A stretch of DNA of 64,000 nt from Phoronis australis (GCA_002633005.1 NMRA01000033.1:401346-465345); one strand, 5' to 3'; positions 23,745 to 35,830 are shown, numbered from the stretch's first letter. Program-made: numbers and translations. Notes: generated by a model not told the origin, from the letters alone.

Positions 23745-23918
23745 TGCTAGATTTATCTCCGAGGTCGACCCAAATTTGAATTGAGCAATTAATCACATAT
23801 CCCTCTTGATGCAATTGTACACACGGAGCACGTAATTTTGCCAGATTTATCCTGTGTCAACCCAGATTTGAATTGAGCTATTCATCACACCCCCCTCTCG
23901 TTGCAATTGCAAAGTTGT
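23745..23918. repeat. 94-bp tandem duplication
   Basis: AGATTTATC followed by (C/T)CAACCCA(A/G)ATTTGAATTGAGC and then ATTCATCACA-like and TTGCAATTG blocks occurs at 23749 and again at 23843. The two copies have diverged at many positions. Confidence 0.65.
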
Positions 23919-23919
23919 G

Positions 23920-26900
23920 GGACGGAAACGAATCGTCCATGTTTTAATCGAGGAAACGAAATGTAGTAATGTTCACTGATGTGAAACAGTATTAGCTGAT
24001 ATGGTAAGTGGACGGCACAGGTCAGATACAGTGGTCCCTGATCAGGTAATCACTGAATAATGGACCCGTCCGATGAAACTGGTTCTCTAAATCATCCTGG
24101 GACCACTTGTGCCAAGTGTACTACCATTCGACATTTTGCAGCACGCTAATATATTTGAAAATATCTGAGTTTTTAGCAATGGTCTTGCAAAATCACTCTT
24201 TCAAAGTCGAAATCCTGTTTCTATTTGAGCCGTGAGAAACTTTGTGGTTGCCGGGTTCCGCTGATCGACTGAACTTACAAGTTCCATGCTCGAATGAACA
24301 CCCCGAGTGCTGGCCCTCTAAGGCTAAAACTGGGAACTAAGCGGACAGTCCCCCTTGTCTCAGGGTTTTTCAATTTTTTAGCGCCCAGGGCATTAACCTG
24401 CGAGTTAACGGTAACATCATCATATTATCTCCATATGTGACATAATCAAGTAATACCAGGCATCAAAACAATGCCAAGCGACCATTTCTGTTTTTTATAA
24501 CATCTTCTGCTTCCCCTTAATTGCCCAACTATTTTTGAGGCGATCAAGAAATGTTGTCGATTTCCATGACATGTTGTCCAGCTATAGTTCCAGGTGGACG
24601 AGACAGTCTGGCCATTTGGTGACTGCACAACATGCGACAAAGTAGACTGCCAATCTCCTACAAAGGCCAATAAATCAGTTTCCTGGAAACAATTATAACA
24701 GACACCATTGGAGCCCCTCCCCCCCCCCCCGTCGCACCCACTCGCACCCGCCATCCCACATCCCTCCACCGTTGTCAGTTCTTGACACTTACCAACATGT
24801 TAAACTGCATGCAATGCTGTTTCAGCACAGGCCTAACATTACCATGAAAAGACTCTGAGAGAGAAAACAGTCGCCAAAACCAAAACACCAGATAAACTAG
24901 ACCCAAATGTTGTCTTAATCAAGATTTGTTCCAAACAAGTGGAGACAAGGGGGTCATAGGATTGAGTGGACCAGCTTAATCACTTGGGCTATAGTTGACA
25001 CGATTGACCTCTGCGACCTTGAGACTTATCAGTCAAAGGCAGTCAACTACTTAAAATGCGTTTTTTGCAAAACAAGGAAAACACACCCAACAAATAGAGC
25101 TCAGACTGGCACAATTTACAAGACAAGAACTAAGTGACATCATTTAACACCATTAACTTGACACATTGCGTCATTTCACCCTAAATTTAGTTTATCTGAG
25201 CCTCAAACTGGTTTATCAATGATCTCAAATATTTATTTTGACAAGTTATCTTTGGCTATGATACTGATATACCTACTTAAGAATCCATAAGAGGCTTAGT
25301 TAAATATTTGTGTAGTTAACTTGAAAAAGTAGGCATAAACTTTATTAATTATATTATTTGTGTAAAGTGGACAAATTGTCCCAGATCAACTGAACATCCG
25401 CAAGGCAATTTTACCAAGGATTTTCAAAAGCGCCCCCTGGGATTGTCCATCTGCATCCTCAAAAAGCTTCTAGGGTACTTTAGGAAACTGTATTGCTTGC
25501 CACAACATTGTCCTACATCAATGGGCTTTAAAAAGGCAGTAAGACTAAGTTGAGATTACACAATTCAATTCAGACAGATGGTAGCATTAATTGACTTAAC
25601 TTGAGATGCCAGCCACATTGAGGTTGTTGGCAAGTTGGCTACTGTAAGAAGTCTGTCTATGCCTTCATTAGTAATTGATCAATTTGGAATATTTTAACAA
25701 CCCTTTCAGGACCAAAATGGTGCTTTTTCTGTCCTCAGAGCTCTAATAGTGTTTTTACTTTGGTGGTCAGGGGCTCTTCCGTAAGTCCCCAGTATGCAAC
25801 CGGTGGGTGCCAAGGCAAACCGATAGGAACTGAATGACTCCCAAAAATATAATTAGGTCACAGACACCAAAGTTATCATTGCAAAGTCCCACAAGTGCGA
25901 AGCAAAAATGGCAGAAGTCTCCTGCAGGCATACAACAGATTCTTTTAGGTGTTTCTGATATTTCCATTACTGAAACTTTAACTGGATCACACGAGTCACA
26001 AAGGGCCTTGGCGGAAAATAACCATAACAGATAGTAGTTGCGCAGGACTAGATTACCAGCCATTCACATCGACTGTGTTACATTCAGATGGTTATCAGCA
26101 GTACAGTCATTTTGTACAGCATTGAAATTCAGTGACATGGTACACAGGTAATTCATTATGACACAAACTGAAGATGAAGAGCAACAGTCTTCACGCAATT
26201 ACGGACGGGGTAAAGTTTTGTTGGTAGCCACTTAGATGTTAGGTGGTCAGCGAAGTCACATGTCTGACTGCCATGCTAAAATCTAAACCAACTTCAGAAA
26301 AACTAATTCTCAGAAATACACTTTTTTATTAATTGTTGCAAATGCCCAAAAAATTTTCAAAATGTTGCCAAAACCATCAGATACTAGTAAAGATTAAAAC
26401 AAAATTTGGAAACATTACTAGAAAGGTGAAATAATCTCACTTAGCTATGTTTTCATTTGGTTTCCTCTAGGTTTTCACCACAAGATCGTTAATGCTGAGC
26501 TCATTAGCCTCTTCATTTTTCTAAGCCTTTTCTGCTCTGAAGGCATCATCAAAGAATGTGTCCCTGATATAGCTTCATTAATTTGTCAAACTGAAGAGGA
26601 CAGTTCCAACATATTACTACAGAGCAGGAGAACTACTCGAATAGAAGATTAAAACAATACAAAAGATGCGCAAATAGGGTAACGGATAGTGTCGCTGCGC
26701 TAAAATTATAAGTCATAAAGTACAAAATGCGTTTATTGATTACTCATTAGTACATACAACAAGTCCACTCTTCTCCATTGTCGAAATTACGCAACCTCCA
26801 ACAAAAGCACTGGTGGCACACTGACCTTTTCTGTTAAGTGCAAACATAATTGCAGTTCTGTACTATTGCAAATTAGCCTGCCTTGTTATCTGAACCACTG

Positions 26901-28430
26901 AAACAGTAATTCACAACAGTGCAGAAGAACAAGTTAACATTTATTCAACTTCTGATTTTTGAAAACTGAATTCAACTTTTTTACGATATGATTCCATTTT
27001 TCAAAGTGACAAGTAGTAATCGAAGTTAGTGTTCAGAATTGAAAATCCAAACGTGTTTGAGGGACATTCAAGTATCTCGCATATGGCAGTAAGTAGGTTG
27101 CGGAGACTGGTTAAAACAGGTCGAGAACACTGAAATGGTCACAAAATATTTATGAAAAAGCACTATATATGTTTTGGAAATATTATGCAAGTGTGGTATC
27201 AAAAAGCATCTTAGCATGAATAATAATTTGTACACTGGTGTTATCATGAAAGATAATTCCAGTTTCCACTCTTAAATTTTAAAAGTAGAGGCAACTGAAA
27301 TTGTCATTTATAACTGGTAAAAAAGAAGGCAAAACATCTTAGAAATGGATGCCAATATTTTAGTAAACAAATTTCCATTAGATAATAAGTCTGAACAGAA
27401 TGATTACATGCCACTCAAAGAGTAAAACATGGTAATGATCGTAATGATCGTCCATTATCCACAGTCAGTTGGATCATTGATATTATGTGAATGTGTTAGG
27501 CACATCGCCATGGTAAACCCACTGCAATTTATGGGCAACAAATGGATTTTATCTTATCGTTTTTAAGCAACATAAGTAGCATCATATTCACTGTTTTTCC
27601 ATGTTCAAATTATGCACCACAGCTAACATCCGACAAAGTTTTGAAAAATCATGACCATTCACTATCATGTTAAAAGCCCTTGGAAAACGAAAAAATGCAA
27701 TATTGGGTGTCAGTTTTTTCCAAGTGAAATTTTATTGCAGCAAAAATGAGTAATGATCAGAACTGAACCAAGGCAACCTGAAGCCAAGTTCAAGTCATTC
27801 ATTTGGTTAGGTGAATAGTCAGTAAGAACTATTGAAAATTAAATGGAAGAATTCAAACAGAAATTACTCCACTGAGAACCAGAGGTCTATAAGTTCCACT
27901 AACATGTTTCATGATGGCTCAACTTGCTAATCTCTATGCCTAGAGTGGCAAAGGTATGTCTAGAATAACTAACCCATACAATTTACATTTCCAATTACAT
28001 AAAGTAAACACAAACACTGTTTGCATGTTTAATGTAGGAAAACAAACAACTTCCTACACAACCTTTTTACCAATGAGCGCTAGCTTTTCCCAAACTAGGT
28101 TCGCATGAGTGACACTGAAACCTCCAGCACAGCGCCTGCCCAGGAAAAGTGACCTTTGCAACTGTTCACATTACTAGCGTTTCTGCTGCTCGCAAAGTTC
28201 TGGAGAAAACACTAACGTTTTGGTAGGATCAGCTCACAGGATTGGATAAATTCGCTACATTAGCAACCTTACAATCGCAGAATAGCTCGTTACCCTTCAG
28301 ATTAGCAAAAAGAGCGTTGATACAATCAGTTTAGCGTCCCACAATGTCTGACGAGCGCTACCTGTAATAATGGGAATGCAAGTTAAGCACCAGGCAGTCT
28401 CATATGGTTTGACTAGCCTGTCTATGTAAG
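23920..28430. other. No recognised gene
   Basis: A long stretch without any supported gene. A run of C occurs at 24717-24730. Antisense overlapping frames at 25767-26063 (minus) and 25834-26034 (plus) match no family. An 11-nt duplication (AATGATCGT) lies near 27435. I see no inverted ends. Confidence 0.4.
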
Positions 28431-28736
28431 TAGCGCCCCTAGTGGTCTAAAGAAGAATCGCTGATGAGCTGCTAACACACGATTGAAGGCTTTCAATCGA
28501 TGTTTCACAAATATGCAGAATCCATTTTTGCTAAAATAGCAAAGGTAGCCCGTCAGAGTAGCCCGTCATTCCGTGTTAGTGCCCCTAGTGTTTTTAAGGT
28601 GAAAAATTGCCGATTAGCTACTAATATGCGATTGAAAGCCTTCCAGCAACACCAATATGCAGAATTGCTATAATCGCAAGGGCAACTCGTCAAAGTAGCC
28701 CGTCATTCCGTGTAACGAAGAAGTGCCCCTAAGTGC
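28431..28736. repeat. ~140-bp tandem duplication
   Basis: Unit 1 (28431-28576) starts TAGCGCCCCTAGTG and ends AGTAGCCCGTCATTCCGTGT. Unit 2 (28577-28713) starts TAGTGCCCCTAGTG and ends with the same 20 bases. Inner landmarks CGATTGAA(G/A)GC(T/C)TTC and ATATGCAGAAT are shared. A partial third start (AGTGCCCCTAAGTGCC) follows at 28721. The middles differ considerably while the ends are identical. Confidence 0.8.
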
Positions 28737-28739
28737 CGG

Positions 28740-29689
28740 TTCAAATACAATCTATGAATTTACAAGTGACTGAATTGCCATTTTGCAACACCACCTCCAG
28801 TATTGTCACTAGCGGTTGGGAACAGTCATTGGGAAAGATTACAAAGGGGGAGTTCCAGTGGGAGCATCGTAGCCTAATTTGTCTAAGTCAACAGTTCCGA
28901 GTTAAGCCAGCACACTTACTTCAAACAGTCAAAATTCCAAGTCTTCGTTAGGAGGACCATGCGGTTTCATGCCCATACACAAGCTGATGGCGTGAGATAA
29001 GAGTTGCCTAACAAATCAATATCGCTGGAGTCACAATTTTGCTCTTTTGATGGTCAAGCCAGCTCAAATTGATGCTTAGAGTGGGTGCAGTTGATGGTCC
29101 CTCAAGTCAAATCGAGATATTACATCAAAGCCATTTTGTGTCGTGTGTGACAGTAATTGCAACTTGGGTAAGAGAACTGGTTCCTGAACCCCAAAATGTC
29201 AATCATCTCCAGTCGCAAATTTTCTCCCTAAGCAGTACCATTTTTCAGTTCATTTCCAAAGTCTGGGAATATTGTACTTCTCACCTTGGTGAAAGGAGCA
29301 GATAAAAACCAACCAGTGTGTTTTCGTATCAAGTGTGGGTAATAATGGTTGTATCATTCTGCACACAATGCTGATAATTCTCAATGGTACACTACAAGTT
29401 CAACATCAAAAAGCCAATGCTAGCTCTGATTATCTGGACAGGATAATTGAAATCTCATACTCCCATGCACCTTAGCCATACACATGTGATCGTGCTAAAA
29501 ACATCCAAAATGAAAAAAGTTGCAAGAGTAAAGTATGTTTTAGCATGATTTTCTCCCTGAATTCACACCAGTGCAGAGCATTGATACATTTTAATGTCTG
29601 ATTTCACAGGGATCCCACTGGTTATACAGCCATGGATCTGAAAAACGCAAAATTAAGTGCGGCCATCGGGGGACACCAGACAGTTGCCA
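28740..29689. other. No recognised gene
   Basis: Frames at 28733-28951 and 29069-29305 (both plus) have no recognisable product. Inside the second, CAGTACCATTTTTCAG is a good acceptor-like site, but only 13-18 codons follow it. Confidence 0.35.
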
Positions 29690-30210
29690 GACCTCTCCAA
29701 AAATCATAGTCAGTCATGCTCATCCCAGTAAGAACACATATACAAATTTTCACAGCAAACTTTAGAGTGGTTTGATGGCCGATAAAGAGGTGGATGCCAA
29801 AAACAGATTCTAAAATAATAAAAATAATAAAAATGGTGATTAGGTGGCGTACATTATGTCATCCAACTGAAAATGGGAAGGTGTCATTGCCTCTTTAACA
29901 GAAACAGGTTTGTCAATTTCATTTAAAGCCCGTCTAATCACAGCAAAGACACAGAGACAAGTGAAAAAAATATAATTGCCACTAAAGGGACTCAGTTGGT
30001 AGTCGGATCTGTTCAAAAGTTATTGTCATCTGCTGTCACCTTCATGGAAATACACTTTCCAAATTTATCAAAGTTCCTTCACACCGCGGTTTAGGAGATG
30101 CAGCCAAGACAAAAAAAAAACACAGAAGTGGCACTAGAAGACCCCTCAGTGGTCAGAGCTGTTCGAAAAATCATCACAAGCTGTTCTCTTTCCAGTAGGA
30201 ACACATGTGC
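29690..30210. repeat. Ancient tandem array (family T), copy 3
   Basis: The first part matches 21660-21780: TCATGCT(C/T)ATC, AGAACACA, GAGGTGGATGCCAAAA, and ACAGATTCTAAAATAAT. The later units repeat ATAATTGCCACTAAAGGG, GGCACTAGAAGACCCCTCAG and CTGTTC(A/G)AAAA. A short AATAATAAA run and a run of A lie inside. Confidence 0.55.
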
Positions 30211-30682
30211 CAAATCTTGGGATTAATACATCCCTCAATACTCAATACTGGTGGTGGAATGTTGTGGCTTCAACAAGCATAGACCAAATGCTGATATAAT
30301 AAAAGTCGTTTATTCAAAGTAAGTTCATTGAAAACATTTTATTCAGTTGGATTTGGACAGGTATCTCAAAATAAACCATCAAGTAGGAAGACTGGGCCCA
30401 GGGTTTTGAAAATTAAATGACATCCAGACAATTATGGTGTTTACATAAATGTCTGAAAATCAATATGGGACGACATATACTATCATTTATGGATATTATA
30501 TAGGGGTATATTAACCAAGATCCAATTTCCTAAATTGTGTAAAATAAAACACATCACTTATGGCACACTTTAATGTCTCAACAAGAGTTGTGAGTGGTCA
30601 GCTGATTTATGTCCTGTTTAGATGTTAGACACAGTGCAAACTAACACAGTGCAAGAGATGATTAATGTGAAGCAAGAAGGCT

Positions 30683-30748
30683 GTTTACACACGCACACAC
30701 ACCACGCAGGCACGCACGCAGGCACGCACACACGCATACACACACACC
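30683..30748. repeat. CA/ACGC-rich microsatellite
   Basis: An interrupted tract of ACAC, ACGC and AGGCACGC units, with ACACACACACC at the end. Confidence 0.8.
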
Positions 30749-30819
30749 TGGCAAGTTGGAAGTTGTAGGCAGGAATGCGGAATGGCAAGCTCAGAGTGAC
30801 AGTTTAGAGAGCCGTCCAC

Positions 30820-31183
30820 ACATAGACTTGCTCCAGAAGAAGTTACTCCTGGAACGAGTTGTCGCTAAGTTTGAGTGCTGTCTGGACGCTATTTAAAATA
30901 GTGCAACTTACCCCACTTGTGACAACTAAAGTCCCGTCCACACATAGCCTACCGTAAAAGAACTTGCACTAGTGCAACTTACGTACCCCACTTTAAGTGG
31001 AGCGTCCACACAAACATATGCGATAAGTAGGGTAAGGCGGAATTGTCATACTGATACTGGCACGATATAGGGTGACGTGCAAAAGAAAACCTGTCTGTAT
31101 GTAACCCCAGCTGATAATTACTTCAGCCCTACCCCACTTTTGCAGCCACACAGTGATTACAAGTGGCATAATTTACCCTAGTG
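30820..31183. mobile_element. Left arm of a long foldback (inverted-repeat) element
   Basis: Read in reverse, 31115-31183 (CCTACCCCACTTTTGC, GGCCACAC-like, TTACAAGTGGC, TTACCCTAG) pairs with 31720-31790. Further out, 30940-31050 (GGGTAAGGCGGAA, GTGTGGACGCTCCACTT, TGCACTAGTGCAA) pairs with 31860-31945. Internal words CGTCCACACATAG and TGCAACTTACCCCAC recur within the arm, so the arm itself is partly repetitive. The outer limit near 30820 is a guess from the first CGTCCACACATAG. Confidence 0.65.
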
Positions 31184-31631
31184 GACGTTCATACTGGCTT
31201 CGGTAGTTAATGAACATCGAAGTAAACTGATGGTGACACTGTCGTCATCGAAGTTATCGCAAGGTGGCGCTGCACGCTAAGATTTTTTTTCAATGTGACA
31301 ACTTGGAAACATTTATATGTGCCAAATGACATTAAACTTACTTTTAAATCGATTGGTTATTATTAGAGCAAAATATGAGCAGCTTTTAGTGACGGCACTC
31401 ACCTATCCTGTAACTGTTGACGATAGCAGTGGCTCCTGGTGATAACTTCGATTGGACAGAAGTTAACCGTTCATACTGCACCGCAGTGTCGACGCTGCGC
31501 TATAAAATCCACCTGTTTACTGCGATGATAACTGGAGCTGTTAACTGCGATCCAGGACTGGAGTTAAGCGTTCATACTGACCGCAACTCCCCAAACTATC
31601 GATGCGTCGACGTTAGTATGAAAGGCCCTTA
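31184..31631 (-). mobile_element. CCTTTCATAC element (family F), copy A, sitting between the foldback arms
   Basis: Read on the minus strand, it starts AAGGGCCTTTCATACTAACG and follows the full copy at 39467-40187 block by block. Shared blocks are GTTTGGGGAGTT, CAGTTAACAGCTCCAGTTA, CAGCGTCGAC, GTCCAATCGAAGTTATC, ATTTTGCTCTAATAATAACC and TGTTCATTAACTACCGAA. It lacks the 234-bp insertion present in that copy, and its other terminal repeat is not clear. The 71-codon plus frame (31417-31632) is not a gene. Confidence 0.75.
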
Positions 31632-31664
31632 GAACAAGTTACTCATTCTAGGAGTAACTTGTTC
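31632..31664. other. Perfect 13-bp-stem hairpin at an element junction
   Basis: GAACAAGTTACTC, a 7-nt loop, then GAGTAACTTGTTC. It starts immediately at the edge of copy A of family F and opens the right foldback arm. Confidence 0.7.
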
Positions 31665-31955
31665 AAGGGTAAATATATGTAAGAATGGCACTTTACTCCG
31701 CATTATCGAGGTGGGATAACTTGTTCTAGGGTAACTTGCGCCACTTGTAAGCACCGTATGGCCGCAAAAGTGGGGTAGGGCAGAAGTAATAATCAGGTGA
31801 AGATAGATTTTCCTTTGCCATCATGCTCGCGTTAGGTGTTCATTGTAACGCACAGACTGGCAACTTCTGCCCTACCCTAGTTATCGGAAATGTGTGTGCG
31901 GATGCTGCACTTAAAACTGGTGTAAGCTGCACTAGTTGTTTCTCATCTCATTAAG
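31665..31955. mobile_element. Right arm of the foldback element
   Basis: It contains AACTTGTTCTAGGGTAACTTG, CCACTTGTAAGCACCGTATGG, AAAAGTGGGGTAGGGCAG and TGCCCTACCCTAGTTATCGG, which pair in reverse with blocks in 30940-31183. The end near TGCACTAGTTG matches the AGTGCAACTTA words of the left arm. Confidence 0.65.
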
Positions 31956-31974
31956 GTACAGGCAGCGGCAAATC

Positions 31975-32180
31975 TACGTTTTCAGTAAGTGGGGTTTGGG
32001 ATTCGAGCGAATCCGAGGCGCGTAGCGCCGAGGGGAAGGAAGGTCAGGAGAGGGTTTCCCTCTTCCTGTGTAAGATTTTTTTTGGTTTTTAGTAGCTAAT
32101 TTCGTTTCTCTGGCGAATTTATTTTCAATTTTTATTTTTGATCCTGTCCCGAGGGGGGGTTTGAACCCCCTGAAAAATTT
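31975..32180. repeat. CpG-rich repeat fragment ending in G-run/TTTGAACCCCC
   Basis: The sequence CGAGGCGCGTAGCGCCGAGGG and the palindrome-like GGGGGGGTTTGAACCCCC stand out from the AT-rich surroundings and resemble fragments of dispersed repeats in invertebrate genomes. Neither end could be defined. The 84-codon minus frame here (31974-32228) is attributed to the repeat. Confidence 0.4.
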
Positions 32181-33300
32181 CAGTGGCAATCCAAAACAAG
32201 AAACACCTTGAAATGTTGAACTACGCAATTATACAAATAAGATGTTCACTTAATAGTAAAAATCTGACTACGCAGTCTTGTTTTAGTGGTAATCTGAACC
32301 AGACTTAAATGTTAATTACTGGGTAATCAGCTAGACACACATCCTTCACTTAACCTCATGGCAGCACCAACCAATATACAACTGAAAATGAGTTTTTGCA
32401 AATATAAAATGCAAATTCGTAAGTTTCTGAACACTGTAGATTCTTGTGGTTTTGTATGCATTTTCTGAACTATCATAGACAATAAAATGCAGGGTTTAAC
32501 AGAAATTACGTATGGCACCTATTCTACACTTTTACATGCGTTTGCAGTCGTTGCTACTCAAATGCCAACAACTATTATGCAAGGGACATAGCTTGAAGCA
32601 GGTTTTTAACACCAATTATTTGTATATATTGTTATATCACAAAGATATGCTCAATCATTCACTAATTAAACCAGCCTAAGGCTTACCACTGACCACTGAA
32701 ATACAGTGCAAGCTACAACCCCATTCCTCCAAACAACTGAATGCAAGAAGAATGCGTCAGAGTGCTAATGGAATTCACCATCAGAATAGTTCAAAAGACA
32801 AGTCATAAACCGCCACTGGGACACCAAATTTTGTACACGAAATATAATTATTGATGTAAACTTTATGTAAACACAAGAGACTGCATTCAGAAGCTATAAC
32901 CAACACCAAAAGGTATCCAAGTCAAAAAATATTGTTTATATTTTCACAGCAGTCACAAGGCAATCCGATTATCAGGGATAAAAAATTAAAGATGTCATAC
33001 CGTAGGACTAGTAAAGAGATTCAACTTTTCAGTGAACACATCAACCAGAAAGCAAAAGAAAAACTAGTTCCATGTACGAAATAACAAAATATAAATTGTG
33101 AAAATTGAATATCGATAAATGAAGCTTTTCGATCTCAACGAATTTTAAATTTGAAGCTCAACAGTTTTAGAGAGCAGATCTTAAAAAACATGCAAAGAAT
33201 CAAAGACAGGCTATTTTACTGACCCTTAGGTAAATTCTAGGTATTTTTAGACCTCCAAATTAGAGAGTCAACGATGGATACAGAGTTTGTCTTCAATAAT
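32181..33300. other. No recognised gene or element
   Basis: AT-rich sequence with one 63-codon minus frame (32327-32518) and no relative that I recognise. Confidence 0.4.
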
Positions 33301-33307
33301 GCTTGAA

Positions 33308-33403
33308 CAACAAAACAGCACTAGCGAGCATCTTGAAACCAACAAAACAGCGCTAGCGAGCATCTTGAAACCAACAAAACAGCGCAAGCGAGCATCTTGA
33401 AAC
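33308..33403. repeat. Three exact-period 32-bp tandem copies
   Basis: CAACAAAACAGC followed by (A/G)C(T/A)AGCGAGCATCTTGAAAC repeats at 33308, 33340 and 33372, with only two variable positions. A fourth copy begins and fails at CAACACGC. The low divergence marks a recent expansion. It lies in a 146-codon minus frame (33268-33708), but 32 is not a multiple of three, so the repeat is read differently in each copy and the frame is probably not coding. Confidence 0.9.
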
Positions 33404-33857
33404 CAACACGCATCGTCTGGATCCATTCCGACATCTGACGATGAAACAGATATTGCATTATCACGCCTACATATGTAAACAAATTGTATATTACATGGTA
33501 ACCCTGTCAGAATCTCATGAAATGAAGTCAGTACATAACACAGATAGAAACAAGATACTATGAAAATCAATAAGAACGTAATGAATGATTTTCCGGTGAG
33601 AACTGAGTATATAATTATGCAGTGAAAAACGGGCTTCAGGCAAGCTTTTGCAAAATAATGATTTCCTATAATGGAAACCCCGTAGTTATAAATTGTTTCA
33701 TCTCGCAAGAAACAAAAGAATCCGGAGTGATCAACAAGCAGTTATTTGTAATTCACGTTTTTGGCATTCAATGTCTGTTCCATAAAATGCAGTCTTCATT
33801 TTGCATATTCAAATAGACATCTTGCACTATCATCCGTAACTTGCACAATCACATGAA

Positions 33858-34165
33858 GGCTGTTCATGGTAAAAATTCCCCAGTTGGGACAGTCTCTAAA
33901 GTTTGGAACACTGAAGTTCAAGCCAACATTGAATTTTCTTCATTCTGAAGATTGGGATTACGGGCAATTTTCGTGTTCATCATATTTCTCAAATATACGA
34001 CACTGGTTTTATATCAACAAAGTCCCGAGACGAAATCACTAAAAATAGCTGCCAATGAAAAACTCTTGATTTTTGAATTAGGGACGGCCAATATTGCCTA
34101 TTGCTAAATTCAGGTACGGTTCCCACCAATATAATTTAATATTTCACTGCCCAAACTGGACAATA
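33858..34165. repeat. Dispersed repeat R3, copy 2
   Basis: This is the partner of 19910-20285. Shared landmarks in order are GGTAAAAATT, AAGATTGGGATTACGGGCAA, GTGTTCATCATATTTCTCAAAT, AAAAATAGCTGCCAA, GGCCAATATTGCCTATT and CACCA(A/T). No coding frame is carried. Confidence 0.65.
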
Positions 34166-34335
34166 TTTACCGTTGTGATCTACTTGATCTTAAAGTACCC
34201 CAGAGTTTTGCAACAGTAAAATCACAGCTTCAACTCATAACCATGACCGTTTTCAACAGACCTTAGCAGTGTTTCATGACATCTTTACCTCATTAATGTT
34301 GCATTATCACGAACCGCCCCCGAGGTGAGAATTTT

Positions 34336-34430
34336 ACACTCAAAGTGTGTAAATGTGGCAAAAATGTGTAATCCGTGTAAAAAGCGTGTAACATGTGTAA
34401 AAAAATTCCACGTTATCTTGTAAAACGTGG
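34336..34430. other. GTGTAA-rich stretch followed by a small hairpin
   Basis: GTGTAA occurs five times at uneven spacing (34336-34402). CCACGTT and AACGTGG then form a 7-bp stem with a short loop (about 34409-34431). It could be a degenerate minisatellite. No function is inferred. Confidence 0.35.
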
Positions 34431-34431
34431 C

Positions 34432-35660
34432 AACTGACAAGTGATTGGTAAAACGGCCAAGTGTATTATCATTCAACCGTTCTCATAAATCCACAATTGT
34501 GGTACCATTTTCACAGACTCCGTATCGCTAACATTGTCATTTTGGTCAACGACATTAGTTTTGATGGCAGGCTCTGCATGCTTAAGTTAAAATTTGAATG
34601 CAGTGTTTGGGTATTTAATTCACGAAAATAAGGCGTGATAGAGATGCAATTTTAATGCGCCTCTAAGCCTGAGTACAGCGATCAATAAGTGCATCAATGA
34701 ACATTTTTATGAGCTAATGATTTGGGTGCTCTCCTAAAGTTACCCCTACTTAAAACTATACCGAACATTGCTTTGGTAATACTTCTATTACCTTGGGACA
34801 TCTTGTTTTACACAATAGTCTAAATGATTCTTGAAATTATAGAAATTCATTTTCCTTTAAGCAAGGTTGATTTCGGAAAAAAACGTGGTTAATGGGTCAA
34901 TTGACACGCAACTCAACAGGTCTATGAGCAAATCTGCTTACGATACCTTTGTAGTTTCAAATTTTTGAGCGACATTTTAAAAAGTGTGATTTCACAATGC
35001 TACCTCCGTATGTTGAGTGGTCCGCAGCCAAAACTAGATAAATTAACACTAATTCAACTATGGATCTACCAAATCGTTTCAGATAAGGAGAGTTTCACAA
35101 TTCTTCATTAAAGCTTTATTTAGTTCCTTTTCTGCGTGTCGAAAATAGCCAACTTCTAAGAAAGATACTTAAGAACGAAGCAATTTTCGGGTAGGCCAGA
35201 AATGAGTATGAATTCCGTTTCAACCAAAGTAAAAACATTGAAAACAAGAAGTGCTAACTTGCCTCATTTAAACACACAATTTTTTGAGGCATTACAAAAT
35301 TAGATCAAAGTTAACAAATTACAACCACAATATCCTCATAAATCAATTTAAGAATTCACTTGCGATACATACACAACTGGAAAGATTAGACAATACCAAC
35401 TTGATTAAAAAATCAACAATCAGCTGATAAATACGACAAACTGAAGAAAATTTGAGCTTTTGTTGAGTATATTTACATTTATCAATCAAAGCACCACACC
35501 TAGAATTGATTTGTATAATCATGTAATGATAGTTAAACATTGGATTAAATTCTATTGACCAACTAATCTAAAGAATATGGAAAGTCAAAGCAGAGAAAAT
35601 TTCAGGGCACAAACTTTAGATGCAAAATTTAAAAACAGGTCAAAACCAAAAAACAAATCA
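34432..35660. other. No recognised gene or element
   Basis: AT-rich sequence. The short minus frames (34285-34476, 35343-35540) are unremarkable. Confidence 0.4.
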
Positions 35661-35671
35661 AATTATCACGT

Positions 35672-35830
35672 CAGGACCTATAATGTATTATGTCAAGACC
35701 TATAATTCATTATGTCAGGATCGAAAATTTAACACTTCAAGACCAAAATTTAACACACCAGGACCTACAATTTAATACATCAGTACTGAAAATTTATCAC
35801 GTCAGCAAAATTTTCATTCCAGACCACCTG
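35672..35830. repeat. 22-nt tandem array, AGGACC unit, copy 2
   Basis: AGGACC or close variants (AAGACC, AGGATC, AGTACT, AGACC) recur about every 22 nt from 35673. Each is followed by A/T-rich sequence such as AAAATTTA and by ATTATGTC, ACGTC or ACACC before the next core. The unit matches the array at 414-565, 35 kb away, in the same orientation. Confidence 0.75.

Noticed and set aside
33268-33708. 146-codon minus frame with hydrophobic stretches
   Set aside because: Its C-terminal part is the 32-bp tandem repeat, which changes frame in each copy. The rest has no recognisable domain and the length is within chance for this much sequence.
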